Assembly: GCA_964499935.1 (NCBI GenBank)
Contig: CAZCMS010000001.1
Coordinates: 558,001 to 622,000, forward strand
DNA: 64,000 nucleotides
Source: CALBGR01 sp964499935
GTDB taxonomy: Bacteria > Patescibacteriota > Saccharimonadia > Saccharimonadales > UBA4665
Direction: 5' to 3'
Part shown: piece by piece, positions 8,795 through 16,386 of the stretch
How positions within the stretch are numbered: the stretch's first letter is position 1
Layout: each line of letters begins with the position of its first letter
Made by a program: the position numbers and the translations under genes
Notes under the pieces: model-generated
The model's input: only the letters and a program-made list of their open reading frames with translations
The model's database searches: none
What the model was told of the DNA's origin: nothing

Positions 8795-9928
8795 TCATTT
8801 TATTACAGACGAGACAGCTTCAACGAGTCCTTCGGTGAAAGGTCCTGGAATTATTTCGTCGGCAGTTGGGGTTGGTACCAGTGAGGCGATTGCTTCTGCA
8901 GCTGCAACTTTGTGATCGTCGGTAATTTTTTGCACTCGATTATCGAGGGCGCCACGGAAGATCCCTGGAAATGCCAGAGAGTTATTTACCTGATTAGCAA
9001 AATCACTACGACCAGTTGCTACTACGGCTGCACCGGCTTCTTTGGCTATATCGGGCATAATCTCAGGGATTGGATTAGCCATTGCAAAAATAATTGGATC
9101 TTTTGTCATGCTTTTCACCATCTCTGGAGTGAGGAGGTTAGGCTGCGAGACGCCAATAAAGATACCTGCATCTTTAATTGCGTCTTCAAGTGAACCACTA
9201 ACATTATTTTTATTAGTAAATTCCAAAAGTAGCTTTTTTGATTCATTGAGATCGCTACGATCTTGGCTGATAATACCTTTGCTATCAACGGCAATAATAT
9301 TGGGTTGCGCGTATTTCTGAAGTAATTTAGTGATCGCAACACCGGCTGCGCCTGCGCCTACGACAACTATTTTAGTATCACTCAAGGTTCGTCCAGTGAC
9401 CTTGCAGGCATTAATAAGCCCTGCAAGCGTTACTACTGCTGTGCCGTGTTGATCATCGTGAAAGACAGGAATAGAAAGCTCATTTTTGAGACGTTCCTCT
9501 ACTTCAAAACATATCGGTGCAGCGATGTCCTCTAGATTAATGCCTCCAAAGCTTGGAGCAATCGCTTTAACGGCTGCAACAATTTCGTCAGCCGAATGTA
9601 CATCCAAGATAATAGGCACCGCATCAATGCCGGCGAAGTGCTTAAAGAGCATTGCCTTGCCCTCCATAACGGGCAATGCGCCATAAGGTCCAATATTGCC
9701 AAGCCCCAGAACCGCGGAACCATCACTTACAACTGCCACGCTATTGTTGAGCCATGTGTAATCACGTGCTTCTTCGGGATGCTCTGCAACATAACTACTC
9801 ACCGCACCCACGCCCGGAGTATAGTAAATACTCATTTTTTCTTTACTATCGAGTGTGTCTTTAAGCGTTACTTCGATCTTACCCTTAAATGCTTTGTGTT
9901 GTTTGAGTGCCTCTTGTCCATAATCCAT
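8795..9928 (-). CDS. NAD-dependent malic enzyme
   Basis: Oxidative decarboxylation of malate to pyruvate and CO2, with reduction of NAD(P). The N-terminal malic domain has YYTPGVGAVS and GNIGPYGALPVMEGKAML; the metal site is in NLEDIAAP and FHDDQHGTAVV; the Rossmann domain shows VVVGAGAAGVAI. About 377 residues, the size of the short bacterial MaeB/SfcA core without a phosphotransacetylase extension. I choose the ATG at 9928 (MDYGQEAL) because TACAAT lies 7 nt upstream; the frame extends 18 nt further to 9946 through that box. Malic enzyme is one of few central-carbon enzymes retained in many Saccharibacteria. Confidence 0.93.
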   Translation of the reverse strand: MDYGQEALKQHKAFKGKIEVTLKDTLDSKEKMSIYYTPGVGAVSSYVAEHPEEARDYTWLNNSVAVVSDGSAVLGLGNIGPYGALPVMEGKAMLFKHFAGIDAVPIILDVHSADEIVAAVKAIAPSFGGINLEDIAAPICFEVEERLKNELSIPVFHDDQHGTAVVTLAGLINACKVTGRTLSDTKIVVVGAGAAGVAITKLLQKYAQPNIIAVDSKGIISQDRSDLNESKKLLLEFTNKNNVSGSLEDAIKDAGIFIGVSQPNLLTPEMVKSMTKDPIIFAMANPIPEIMPDIAKEAGAAVVATGRSDFANQVNNSLAFPGIFRGALDNRVQKITDDHKVAAAEAIASLVPTPTADEIIPGPFTEGLVEAVSSVIK

Positions 9929-10041
9929 ACGTCTTATTGTACACACTTTGAATGTAAAATGTTTGGCGGATTTAACGGCAATTACAAGTTGTAAAAACTA
10001 TTACGAGTGTCGAAACATATTTTTGTTATTATAGTAATATT

Positions 10042-10671
10042 ATGGCTAAAATGATTCTTGCTAGACACGGACAATCAAAATGGAATCTTGAGGGTTTGTG
10101 GACAGGGCTGACTGATATAGATCTCACAGACCAAGGGCGAGAAGAGGCTCGATCGTCCGGGGAATTTTTAGCAAAATTTGCTATTGATACGGCATTTACT
10201 TCTGAGTTATGTCGTGCTCAAAATACGCTGCTTGGTTTTTTGGCAGTTCGTAAAAAACTTGCTTTACCAGAGCCTGCAGTGACGATTGTGCCTGAGCTGA
10301 ACGAGCGTGACTACGGAGTATTTACAGGTAAAAGCAAGGTGCAGGTCAGGGGTGAAGTTGGTGACGATGTGTTTCAGCAAATACGTAGGTCGTGGGATTA
10401 CGCAATCGAAGGGGGCGAATCATTAAAAGACATTCACGCCCGAGTAATGCCGTATGTTAATGGAACGATTGTACCAGAGCTTGAGGCAGGCAATAATGTG
10501 TTAGTAGTGTCTCACAACAACACACTTCGAGCCGTAGTTAAGGATATCGAAGGTATCCCAGATGAAGCAGCTTCTAGTATTGAGCTAGCAACTGCAGAAG
10601 TGCGTGTATACGACTACGCAGGTGGTGATTTTACACTTTTTGATAGGCACGCTGGTGGTGGTGTCCACTAG
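10042..10671 (+). CDS. gpmA: 2,3-bisphosphoglycerate-dependent phosphoglycerate mutase
   Basis: Interconverts 3- and 2-phosphoglycerate in glycolysis through a phosphohistidine. The phosphorylated His is in LARHGQSKWN (H8), then the substrate loop GLTDIDLTDQG, SELCRAQNT, the Glu of NERDYGVFTGK and the second His in VVSHNNTLRAV. The canonical GNT there reads NNT. At 209 residues it is shorter than E. coli GpmA (250), lacking part of the C-terminal region, as in minimal dPGMs. TATTAT/TATAGT boxes end 6-9 nt before the ATG, predicting a leaderless transcript. Confidence 0.9.
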   Translation: MAKMILARHGQSKWNLEGLWTGLTDIDLTDQGREEARSSGEFLAKFAIDTAFTSELCRAQNTLLGFLAVRKKLALPEPAVTIVPELNERDYGVFTGKSKVQVRGEVGDDVFQQIRRSWDYAIEGGESLKDIHARVMPYVNGTIVPELEAGNNVLVVSHNNTLRAVVKDIEGIPDEAASSIELATAEVRVYDYAGGDFTLFDRHAGGGVH

Positions 10672-10790
10672 GCTCTTGCCAAAATAACGCTTCATATTCT
10701 ATAACAGATGTGATATAGTTATCTGTAATAACATTTTCTTGTGCTTTAGTGCTTGAATAAATGAAGGAAATAGTGTAAGGTTAATTAGAT

Positions 10791-11216
10791 ATGCAATCTG
10801 TTATTCAAAAATTCACGGAAAAATATAAGAAGTCAGCTGTTGTTGACGTTAAGAGTGGTGATACCGTAAAAGTCCACCAGAAGATTAAAGAAGGCAACAA
10901 AGAGCGTGTGCAGATCTTCCAGGGTCTTGTTATTCGCACCGACCGAAAAGGTAGCCACACAAGTCGTATTACTGTTCGACGTATCGCTAGCGGTGTTGGC
11001 GTAGAAAAGAGTTTCTTGCTCCACAGCCCACTTGTTGTGAAGGTAGAAGTTACCAAGCGAAGCAAGGTGCGTCGTAATTACCTTACGTACATGCGCAATC
11101 GTACAGGTAAAGCTGCTCGTTTGACAGGCGTAGATTTCGATCAAAACGCTGTTAACACACTTCCTGCTGAAGAAGTTGCGCCAAAGCCTGAAGCTACAGA
11201 AGAAGCCAAAGCCTAA
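10791..11216 (+). CDS. rplS: 50S ribosomal protein L19
   Basis: Large-subunit protein at the interface with the small subunit. Recognised from KSGDTVKVHQKIKEGNKERV, FQGLVIRTDRKG, GVGVEKSFLLHSP and RNRTGKAARL. 141 residues, with an acidic/Ala-rich tail after about residue 118 not found in the 115-residue E. coli protein. TATAGT (about 10715) and a purine-rich SD (TAAGG) upstream give it a conventional 5' leader. It is followed by a strong terminator, so it is probably monocistronic. Confidence 0.95.
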   Translation: MQSVIQKFTEKYKKSAVVDVKSGDTVKVHQKIKEGNKERVQIFQGLVIRTDRKGSHTSRITVRRIASGVGVEKSFLLHSPLVVKVEVTKRSKVRRNYLTYMRNRTGKAARLTGVDFDQNAVNTLPAEEVAPKPEATEEAKA

Positions 11217-11240
11217 AACTTACACCGCACTACAAGACAA

Positions 11241-11274
11241 AACGCTTAAATTTATCTTAATTTAGGCGTTTTTT
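11241..11274 (+). terminator. Intrinsic terminator of rplS
   Basis: AACGCTTAAATT (11241-11252) pairs with AATTTAGGCGTT (11259-11270) with one G-T pair, followed by a T tract to 11274. It lies 24 nt after the rplS stop. Confidence 0.85.
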
Positions 11275-11303
11275 AATATTATTTCCCTATTATTAGAGTA
11301 GGG

Positions 11304-14063
11304 ATGAAGGGGAAATATTTAAAACTCAAGATAGCTACAGCTATAGCTACAGCATGTCTTGCATTTGTATGTTTATTAGTGGCACCCGTAGCGTTTGCAG
11401 GCACATCTTCAAGTAAGTGGAATAGTTCCGATGAAGAACCAACTATTCTTGATGGTGATGCCATAACATACGAAGAATACGATAAAAGAATGCGAAACAT
11501 GATGGGGATTTACGGTAGGCGAATATGCACCGAAAAAACATTTGCATTAGGCGGGGGATACATGGGGTCACCTCAATGTTATTATGACACCTCAGCAGGT
11601 GAGGTGAGCCAGCATGGTTATTTATTCCGACCTAAAGGTTCGCAGTTTGCAGGGTATGTAAATAGTGCTCAGTCTCAGTTAATGACAACAATGAACCCAG
11701 AAATGTACATTGAACTTGTACCTGTAGATGGGGGGATGGAGGTTCACTTTAGAGACAAGAACGCAGTTGCTGTTAGGTATATCGAGACAACTCCTGAGCA
11801 AGGATATATTCCGTTTTTTGAGTGGGTGAACCCACCTACCAAAAAACTACTTAATTCAGATGGTGATCCTGCGGTTATTGATGGAAATATGGTTTATAGT
11901 CAGATATGGTACTCGAAAAATGGACGCTGGATGCTGATGTGGAATTCGGATGGTTCAGTGACCCGTGTTGACCTAAAAAATTTAAAATTTTTAACGCTCC
12001 AAGCGCAAATGCCTACTGATGAAGAGAGCTGGTATGCTTCATTGGACATATCACCAGACGGAGGTCAGATTGCAGTTAATATCTATGGTAGACCTTTGCG
12101 TTTAGTAGATGCAGAGGCGTGCTCCAGGTATGAGTCAGATCGTATTACGGAGCCAAAGTTTTGTAGCATCCGCTTCCTCGGTACAAGCATAAGCCAGGTG
12201 ACCGGAGATTATTATGGCTATGGCAATCTTCCAACTTTTATAGATGATACAACATTGGAGTTTTACTCAGATGCACGTGAAGGTGGTGACACCTGGATCT
12301 ATTATATGTTTGCGCCAGGCACAAAAGATACCGGTAAGTATATAGCGCTTGGAGATTCATTTGCTTCAGGGGAGGGAGCCAAAGAAGAAAACTATTTCAA
12401 GGGCACAGCAGTATATCAAATCAACGAATGTCACCTATCGAAAAAATCTTATCCGTATCTACTATCTGATCTGACGTCCGTTAATAATATGCGTTCAGTT
12501 GCATGTTCGGGCGCTCGTATGCTCAATATCAATGGCAATGAGTTAATTGATAGAAAACTAGAACTTGATAATAGGACCAATCAATATTTAATCGCCAGAC
12601 CTAATGAGCTTGGAGACGATTGGATGCCTGGCTACGAGCTTCAAGAGTCATTTATATCTCGAGATAAGCCAGATATAAGCACGATATCCATAGGGGGTAA
12701 CGATGTTGGGTTTTCTAATATTATCCAAAGGTGTGTGGGTGGTGGAGATACTTGCTTCGCTAGTTACGAAGATAGGGTGGAGCTGATAGATATTGTCAAT
12801 AGCAAGTTTGGTAGCCTAGTAGAATTGTATAAACAAATTAAGCAAGATTCTCTTGGCATCAAGTTGTATGTTATAGGATACCCTCAAATAATAAGTAGCA
12901 ACAACTGTGGCGACACTCATCTTAATGCAGAGGAGGCAAGATTTGCAACTCATCTCATAAGTTACATCAATGAGGTTATGCAACTTGCAGCAAAAAGAGC
13001 AGGTGTGCAATATATTGATACCGAACAAGCATTCAATGGTCATAGAATTTGCGATAACACAGACCAGCCAGCAATGAATGGCTTGAGATTACGCTTGACA
13101 CGGCATACAGACAGGATTGCAAGAGCTGAAAGTTTCCATCCAAATGAAAAAGGTCATGAGCTGATGAGTGAGGCAATTAAATATCAAACGAATAACTTTA
13201 CTAAACGTATGCCCGGAGTGGATAATACTTTTCCAGATCCGGATGCAATGTGGCCTGTAAAAGCTCATGAATTACTAGGTGAGGCCCCTGTGACAAATAG
13301 GGATATACGCATGGTTGAACACGCGGATGATTCTGCGGAAAGCGTCGCTTGGTATAACTATGTGAAGTTTGGTATAGAAGGAGCACTAGGCTGGATTGGT
13401 AAGCGCTCATCTGCCCCTGTTGCATATCCTATACGTTTTGATATTGTAATAAATTCTGAGCCTCGTCATCTCGGTTCCATATCATTTGAGGCAAATAGCG
13501 ATAAACAAGTAAGTGTACAGATACCAGGTGATATTGAGCCCGGATTCCACACTATTCATCTGTACGCTCAGCTTAGTAGTGGGGAGAAGATTGATATACA
13601 AAAACAAGTATTTATTCATTCTTCAAGATCAGACTGGAATGGCAATGGAATACCAAATGACAAAGAAGGTTGCAGCTTATTTGATGCATATCCAGCAATT
13701 CCTGACGACCCATGCGAGTATTATGATTATTCTGACAACCCTAGCAATACTGCTCCTTCAGAAAGTATCGTTCACAAGGGTAGTGGGCAGATTCCTCAAC
13801 AGAATGTCCAAAATATTTCAAAGAAACCTAATAACAATAAAATTACTGCAAGCGATGTTGACCTACGTAACGAAACAAAAACAGATGATAAAGAGCTACA
13901 ACCATCTAACACGCACAAGCAACCGAACGCTACTATTCAAGAAAATACACCACATTTAAGAAAAAATCAGTTAATCTTCAGTATACTAATACCAACTGGA
14001 CTAATCCTGATGGTTATATTACTAAGAAAACTTACATATGCTTACACTCATAAAAAAACATAA
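11304..14063 (+). CDS. Large surface protein with SGNH/GDSL hydrolase domain
   Basis: 919 residues. A signal peptide (about 1-33, ending VAPVAFAG) precedes an N-terminal region with propeller-like strands (GRWMLMWNSDGSVTR, YASLDISPDGGQIAVN). An SGNH hydrolase domain spans about 345-630: block I YIALGDSFASGEG with the Ser, block III SIGGNDVGFSN, block V SFHPNEKGHEL with the His. After a beta-rich region comes DWNGNGIPNDKEG (about 776), resembling a thrombospondin type-3 calcium loop, then a polar linker and a C-terminal transmembrane anchor (about 888-910). The enzyme should act outside the cell on esters of lipids or polysaccharides. A TATTAT box 10 nt upstream supports the ATG. It overlaps the next gene by 26 nt. 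Confidence 0.88.
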   Translation: MKGKYLKLKIATAIATACLAFVCLLVAPVAFAGTSSSKWNSSDEEPTILDGDAITYEEYDKRMRNMMGIYGRRICTEKTFALGGGYMGSPQCYYDTSAGEVSQHGYLFRPKGSQFAGYVNSAQSQLMTTMNPEMYIELVPVDGGMEVHFRDKNAVAVRYIETTPEQGYIPFFEWVNPPTKKLLNSDGDPAVIDGNMVYSQIWYSKNGRWMLMWNSDGSVTRVDLKNLKFLTLQAQMPTDEESWYASLDISPDGGQIAVNIYGRPLRLVDAEACSRYESDRITEPKFCSIRFLGTSISQVTGDYYGYGNLPTFIDDTTLEFYSDAREGGDTWIYYMFAPGTKDTGKYIALGDSFASGEGAKEENYFKGTAVYQINECHLSKKSYPYLLSDLTSVNNMRSVACSGARMLNINGNELIDRKLELDNRTNQYLIARPNELGDDWMPGYELQESFISRDKPDISTISIGGNDVGFSNIIQRCVGGGDTCFASYEDRVELIDIVNSKFGSLVELYKQIKQDSLGIKLYVIGYPQIISSNNCGDTHLNAEEARFATHLISYINEVMQLAAKRAGVQYIDTEQAFNGHRICDNTDQPAMNGLRLRLTRHTDRIARAESFHPNEKGHELMSEAIKYQTNNFTKRMPGVDNTFPDPDAMWPVKAHELLGEAPVTNRDIRMVEHADDSAESVAWYNYVKFGIEGALGWIGKRSSAPVAYPIRFDIVINSEPRHLGSISFEANSDKQVSVQIPGDIEPGFHTIHLYAQLSSGEKIDIQKQVFIHSSRSDWNGNGIPNDKEGCSLFDAYPAIPDDPCEYYDYSDNPSNTAPSESIVHKGSGQIPQQNVQNISKKPNNNKITASDVDLRNETKTDDKELQPSNTHKQPNATIQENTPHLRKNQLIFSILIPTGLILMVILLRKLTYAYTHKKT

Positions 14064-14544
14064 AATTCTATCAACGATTGTCATAGTATTCGTTATGGTA
14101 TGGATAGTTCTTTATGGCGTACCAATCATAAAAAAGCACTTCGACAACTATCTCATGAGACCAGATATGCAAACCCTAAAAAATAAAGTGTCTTCTTTAG
14201 GTCCAACAGAATTTACAGATACATGTGGGTTTGTAGAAGACACATACAGTCGTCGAACTACTGTATGTACGATGATGGTGTATACGCATATACAGGGTGA
14301 AGATGATACGAGCATCGCTCACGCTTTAACAAAATACTCAGATGCCCTAGAAGATACCAAAGATTACGCCCCGCTAGACAGTGGCTACAACAAAAAGCTA
14401 AACCTAAAAACAAATATAGTTGTTGCATCATATAAACATAAAACAACAAACAGAAAATGTTACTTGCAACATGATCCAAGCGAACGCATGGCGGAGTCAC
14501 ACGGTCAGCCCGGCACAACAATCTCGTTCGCTTGTAGATACTAA
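14038..14544 (+). CDS. Small single-pass membrane protein, translationally coupled to the SGNH gene
   Basis: 168 residues, not recognised. One N-terminal transmembrane segment (KILSTIVIVFVMVWIVLYGV, about 9-28) is followed by an extracellular or periplasmic region with four cysteines (in DTCGF, TTVCTMM, NRKCYL and FACRY), which could form two disulfides. The start lies inside the end of the upstream SGNH hydrolase gene (26-nt overlap), which implies translational coupling and a shared function at the cell surface. Confidence 0.75.
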   Translation: MLTLIKKHKILSTIVIVFVMVWIVLYGVPIIKKHFDNYLMRPDMQTLKNKVSSLGPTEFTDTCGFVEDTYSRRTTVCTMMVYTHIQGEDDTSIAHALTKYSDALEDTKDYAPLDSGYNKKLNLKTNIVVASYKHKTTNRKCYLQHDPSERMAESHGQPGTTISFACRY

Positions 14545-14568
14545 TAGAAATCTAAACTTACATGAAAA

Positions 14569-14582
14569 ATGACAGAGTAAAA
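14569..14582 (+). repeat. Left arm of a perfect 14-bp inverted repeat pair
   Basis: ATGACAGAGTAAAA occurs here, and its exact reverse complement is at 14954-14967, so the pair brackets a GC-rich segment of about 400 bp that contains one small membrane gene. The arrangement resembles the ends of a tiny non-autonomous element. No target-site duplication is visible next to the arms. Confidence 0.6.
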
Positions 14583-14592
14583 TAGGGCGGAA

Positions 14593-14672
14593 GGTGTGAG
14601 TAAAAGTAAAGAAGCGTTGAGTCCTTGCATAAGGAGGCTTCATTGAGTTAATACCCATCTTTTACTCACACC
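14593..14672. repeat. 80-nt nested hairpin with a perfect 14-bp outer stem
   Basis: GGTGTGAGTAAAAG (14593-14606) is exactly complementary to CTTTTACTCACACC (14659-14672). Inside are GAAGC/GCTTC and CCTT-GCAT-AAGG pairings, so the whole segment can fold into a long branched stem. It lies just past the stop of the minus-strand gene at 14681 and may stabilise or end that message, but no T-run is present on either side. Confidence 0.6.
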
Positions 14673-14680
14673 GTGCCTTG

Positions 14681-14929
14681 TCACTGGCGTCCTTCGATCG
14701 TTGTCTCTTTGCTTCGTCTTGCCTGAGCATATGCGACAACAAAAAGAGGGAAGATCACCAATAGCGTCTTGCGCCGAAGAGATCGATTGGCAGAAGCCGG
14801 GAAGCTGATAGCTGCCTGCAGGTCCCTGTCGGTCGCATCCAGAGCCTTGTTGATGGCGAGGATTGCCCAGCCAAAAATTGCCTGAACAACAAACAGGGGC
14901 GTGCATACATCGAGAATTGCCTCGAACAT
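14681..14929 (-). CDS. Small two-helix membrane protein, GC-rich
   Basis: 82 residues, not recognised. Two hydrophobic segments are visible (LFVVQAIFGWAILAIN and TLLVIFPLFVVAYAQ), separated by a polar Ala-rich loop. The ATG at 14929 is chosen because a good promoter lies at 15003-15031: the upstream part of the open frame (to 15031) would start inside its -35 box. The right arm of the 14-bp inverted repeat (14954-14967) falls in the 5' leader. GC content is clearly above that of the flanking genes, which suggests transfer. Confidence 0.55.
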   Translation of the reverse strand: MFEAILDVCTPLFVVQAIFGWAILAINKALDATDRDLQAAISFPASANRSLRRKTLLVIFPLFVVAYAQARRSKETTIEGRQ

Positions 14930-14953
14930 AACTCGCTTCGCTTTCGCTTGTGG

Positions 14954-14967
14954 TTTTACTCTGTCAT
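14954..14967 (-). repeat. Right arm of the 14-bp inverted repeat pair
   Basis: TTTTACTCTGTCAT, the exact reverse complement of 14569-14582. It lies in the 5' leader of the small membrane gene, about 25 nt before its start codon. Confidence 0.6.
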
Positions 14968-15002
14968 AGTGATAAGGTACTGTACGTAACGTATCATTAT
15001 TA

Positions 15003-15031
15003 ATTATACCACAAATAACAACAATCATCAA
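15003..15031 (-). promoter_or_regulatory. Sigma-70-type promoter for the small membrane gene at 14929
   Basis: Read on the minus strand: -35 TTGATG (15026-15031), 17-bp spacer, -10 TATAAT (15003-15008). The predicted start of transcription near 14996 leaves a leader of about 67 nt, in contrast to the leaderless arrangement of many neighbours. Confidence 0.65.
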
Positions 15032-15129
15032 TTAATCCTTAAATGTGTACATAGACCAAGAAGTGCATTTTTTACAGATTGGCCTGTATGTAAAGAATCG
15101 CTATTCTTAAATTTGCTACACTACTACAT

Positions 15130-15690
15130 ATGATTACTGTAGGTATTGATGAGGTGGGAAGAGGTTGCTGGGCGGGGCCCTTAGTTGCTGGTGCGGTAAT
15201 TCTGGGTGACGCTACAGATGGTTTACGAGATTCCAAAAAATTATCCAAGAAGCAAAGAGATAGTCTTGCAATCGTAATAAAAAATAATGCCAAGGCAACA
15301 GGACTAGGTTGGGTGTGGCCGGAAGAAATAGACACAATAGGCTTAACAGAAGCAGTGCGTTTAGCAATGCAACGAGCAGTTGCCGAGATCACGCTGGAAT
15401 ACGATGAGATTATTATAGACGGCAATATAAACTATTTAGCTCATGACAGCAGGGCAAAGTTTCTAATTAAAGCGGATGATACAGTACCCGCCGTAAGCGC
15501 AGCGAGTATTCTGGCAAAGGTTGCTCGGGACACCTGGATGGAACAAGAGGCACATCAGCAATTTCCGCAGTATGAGTTTGGTTCACATGTCGGATATGGC
15601 ACCAAGCGACATATAGAACTACTAAAGACTCATGGCGTCACCATACTCCATCGCAAAAGCTATAAACCAATTAAGGCTTTGCTACAATAA
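15130..15690 (+). CDS. rnhB: Ribonuclease HII
   Basis: Cleaves the RNA strand of RNA-DNA hybrids and single ribonucleotides misincorporated into DNA. GIDEVGRGCWAGPLVAGAVI holds the first Asp and Glu of the DEDD active site; DSKKLSKKQR and IIIDGNINYL carry further conserved residues, then SAASILAKVARDTWM. 186 residues, normal length. An extended -10 (TGC-TACACT) ends 7 nt before the ATG, predicting a leaderless mRNA. The DUF1653 and YraN genes follow with a 4-nt gap and then a 14-nt overlap, forming a three-gene operon. Confidence 0.95.
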   Translation: MITVGIDEVGRGCWAGPLVAGAVILGDATDGLRDSKKLSKKQRDSLAIVIKNNAKATGLGWVWPEEIDTIGLTEAVRLAMQRAVAEITLEYDEIIIDGNINYLAHDSRAKFLIKADDTVPAVSAASILAKVARDTWMEQEAHQQFPQYEFGSHVGYGTKRHIELLKTHGVTILHRKSYKPIKALLQ

Positions 15691-15694
15691 ATAT

Positions 15695-15988
15695 ATGTCA
15701 AAACTTCAGGCTGGCGTATACAAACATTACAAAGGTGGGCTAAACCTAGTACTAGGTGTCGCCAGGCACAGCGAAACAGAAGAAAAGCTTGTGGCATATA
15801 TCCCGTTGAGTGTAATGAATAAGCCCCGAATAACAGTACGCCCTTATAGGATGTTTTTTGAAACCGTTACAATAGACGGGCAAAATAAGCCAAGATTTAC
15901 GTATATAGGAGAAGCTCCCGATAATGATGTGGCATCCAGATACGATCCTTTGTTTGGGTATACAGGAGCTGATCGTGTCGACGACTGA
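15695..15988 (+). CDS. DUF1653 family protein
   Basis: 97-residue protein of the small DUF1653 family: GVYKHYKGGLNLVLGVARHS followed by EKLVAYIPL and the RPYRMFFETV segment, with the typical aromatic-rich beta pattern. No enzymatic role is established for the family. An in-frame extension back to 15632 exists but overlaps rnhB; I choose the ATG at 15695, 4 nt after the rnhB stop, since family homology begins there. The downstream YraN gene overlaps its end. Confidence 0.85.
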   Translation: MSKLQAGVYKHYKGGLNLVLGVARHSETEEKLVAYIPLSVMNKPRITVRPYRMFFETVTIDGQNKPRFTYIGEAPDNDVASRYDPLFGYTGADRVDD

Positions 15989-16313
15989 TATCGGCAGGAG
16001 TGCAGAGAGGGCTGTTGCAGACCACTTGCGAGCGCTTGATTATGATATATTGCAACAAAATTGGCGCACAAGATGGTGCGAGATCGATGTTGTGGCACAA
16101 AAGGCGCAAACTATTTACTATGTTGAAGTGAAATATCGCAAAAACGATTACCACGGCGATGGGCTTGCATACATTACCCCTAGAAAGTTGCAGCAAATGC
16201 ATTTTGCAGTAGAGCTATGGGTGAGTAATCATCGATGGAACGGGGATTATATCTTGGCTGCAGCTAGTGTGACTGGAAAAGAGTTTGAAATAGTGGATTT
16301 TATCGAGCTGTAA
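15975..16313 (+). CDS. YraN/UPF0102 family putative nuclease
   Basis: About 112 residues of a restriction-endonuclease-like fold. The core shows RSAERAVADHLRALDYDILQ, then WRTRWCEIDVVAQ (E-x-D) and YYVEVKYRK (E-x-K), matching the PD-(D/E)xK layout. Family members are usually linked to DNA processing or Holliday junctions, but the function is not proven. I choose the GTG at 15975, which overlaps the end of DUF1653 by 14 nt, because the preceding in-frame ATG at 15924 adds residues without similarity. The pairing with rnhB is a common bacterial arrangement. Confidence 0.85.
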   Translation: MSTTDIGRSAERAVADHLRALDYDILQQNWRTRWCEIDVVAQKAQTIYYVEVKYRKNDYHGDGLAYITPRKLQQMHFAVELWVSNHRWNGDYILAAASVTGKEFEIVDFIEL

Positions 16314-16386
16314 TAATTACTTTGACACAGTACTTCTACTCGCGTTATATGAACCCACTCTAATAGATAGCGAATAACGAAAATCG

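Noticed and set aside
14640..14906. Alternative minus-strand ORF (88 codons) overlapping the small membrane gene
   Set aside because: Cys/Gln/Gly-rich with no hydrophobic pattern; the other frame (14681-14929) has coherent transmembrane helices, a promoter and a start in the right place.
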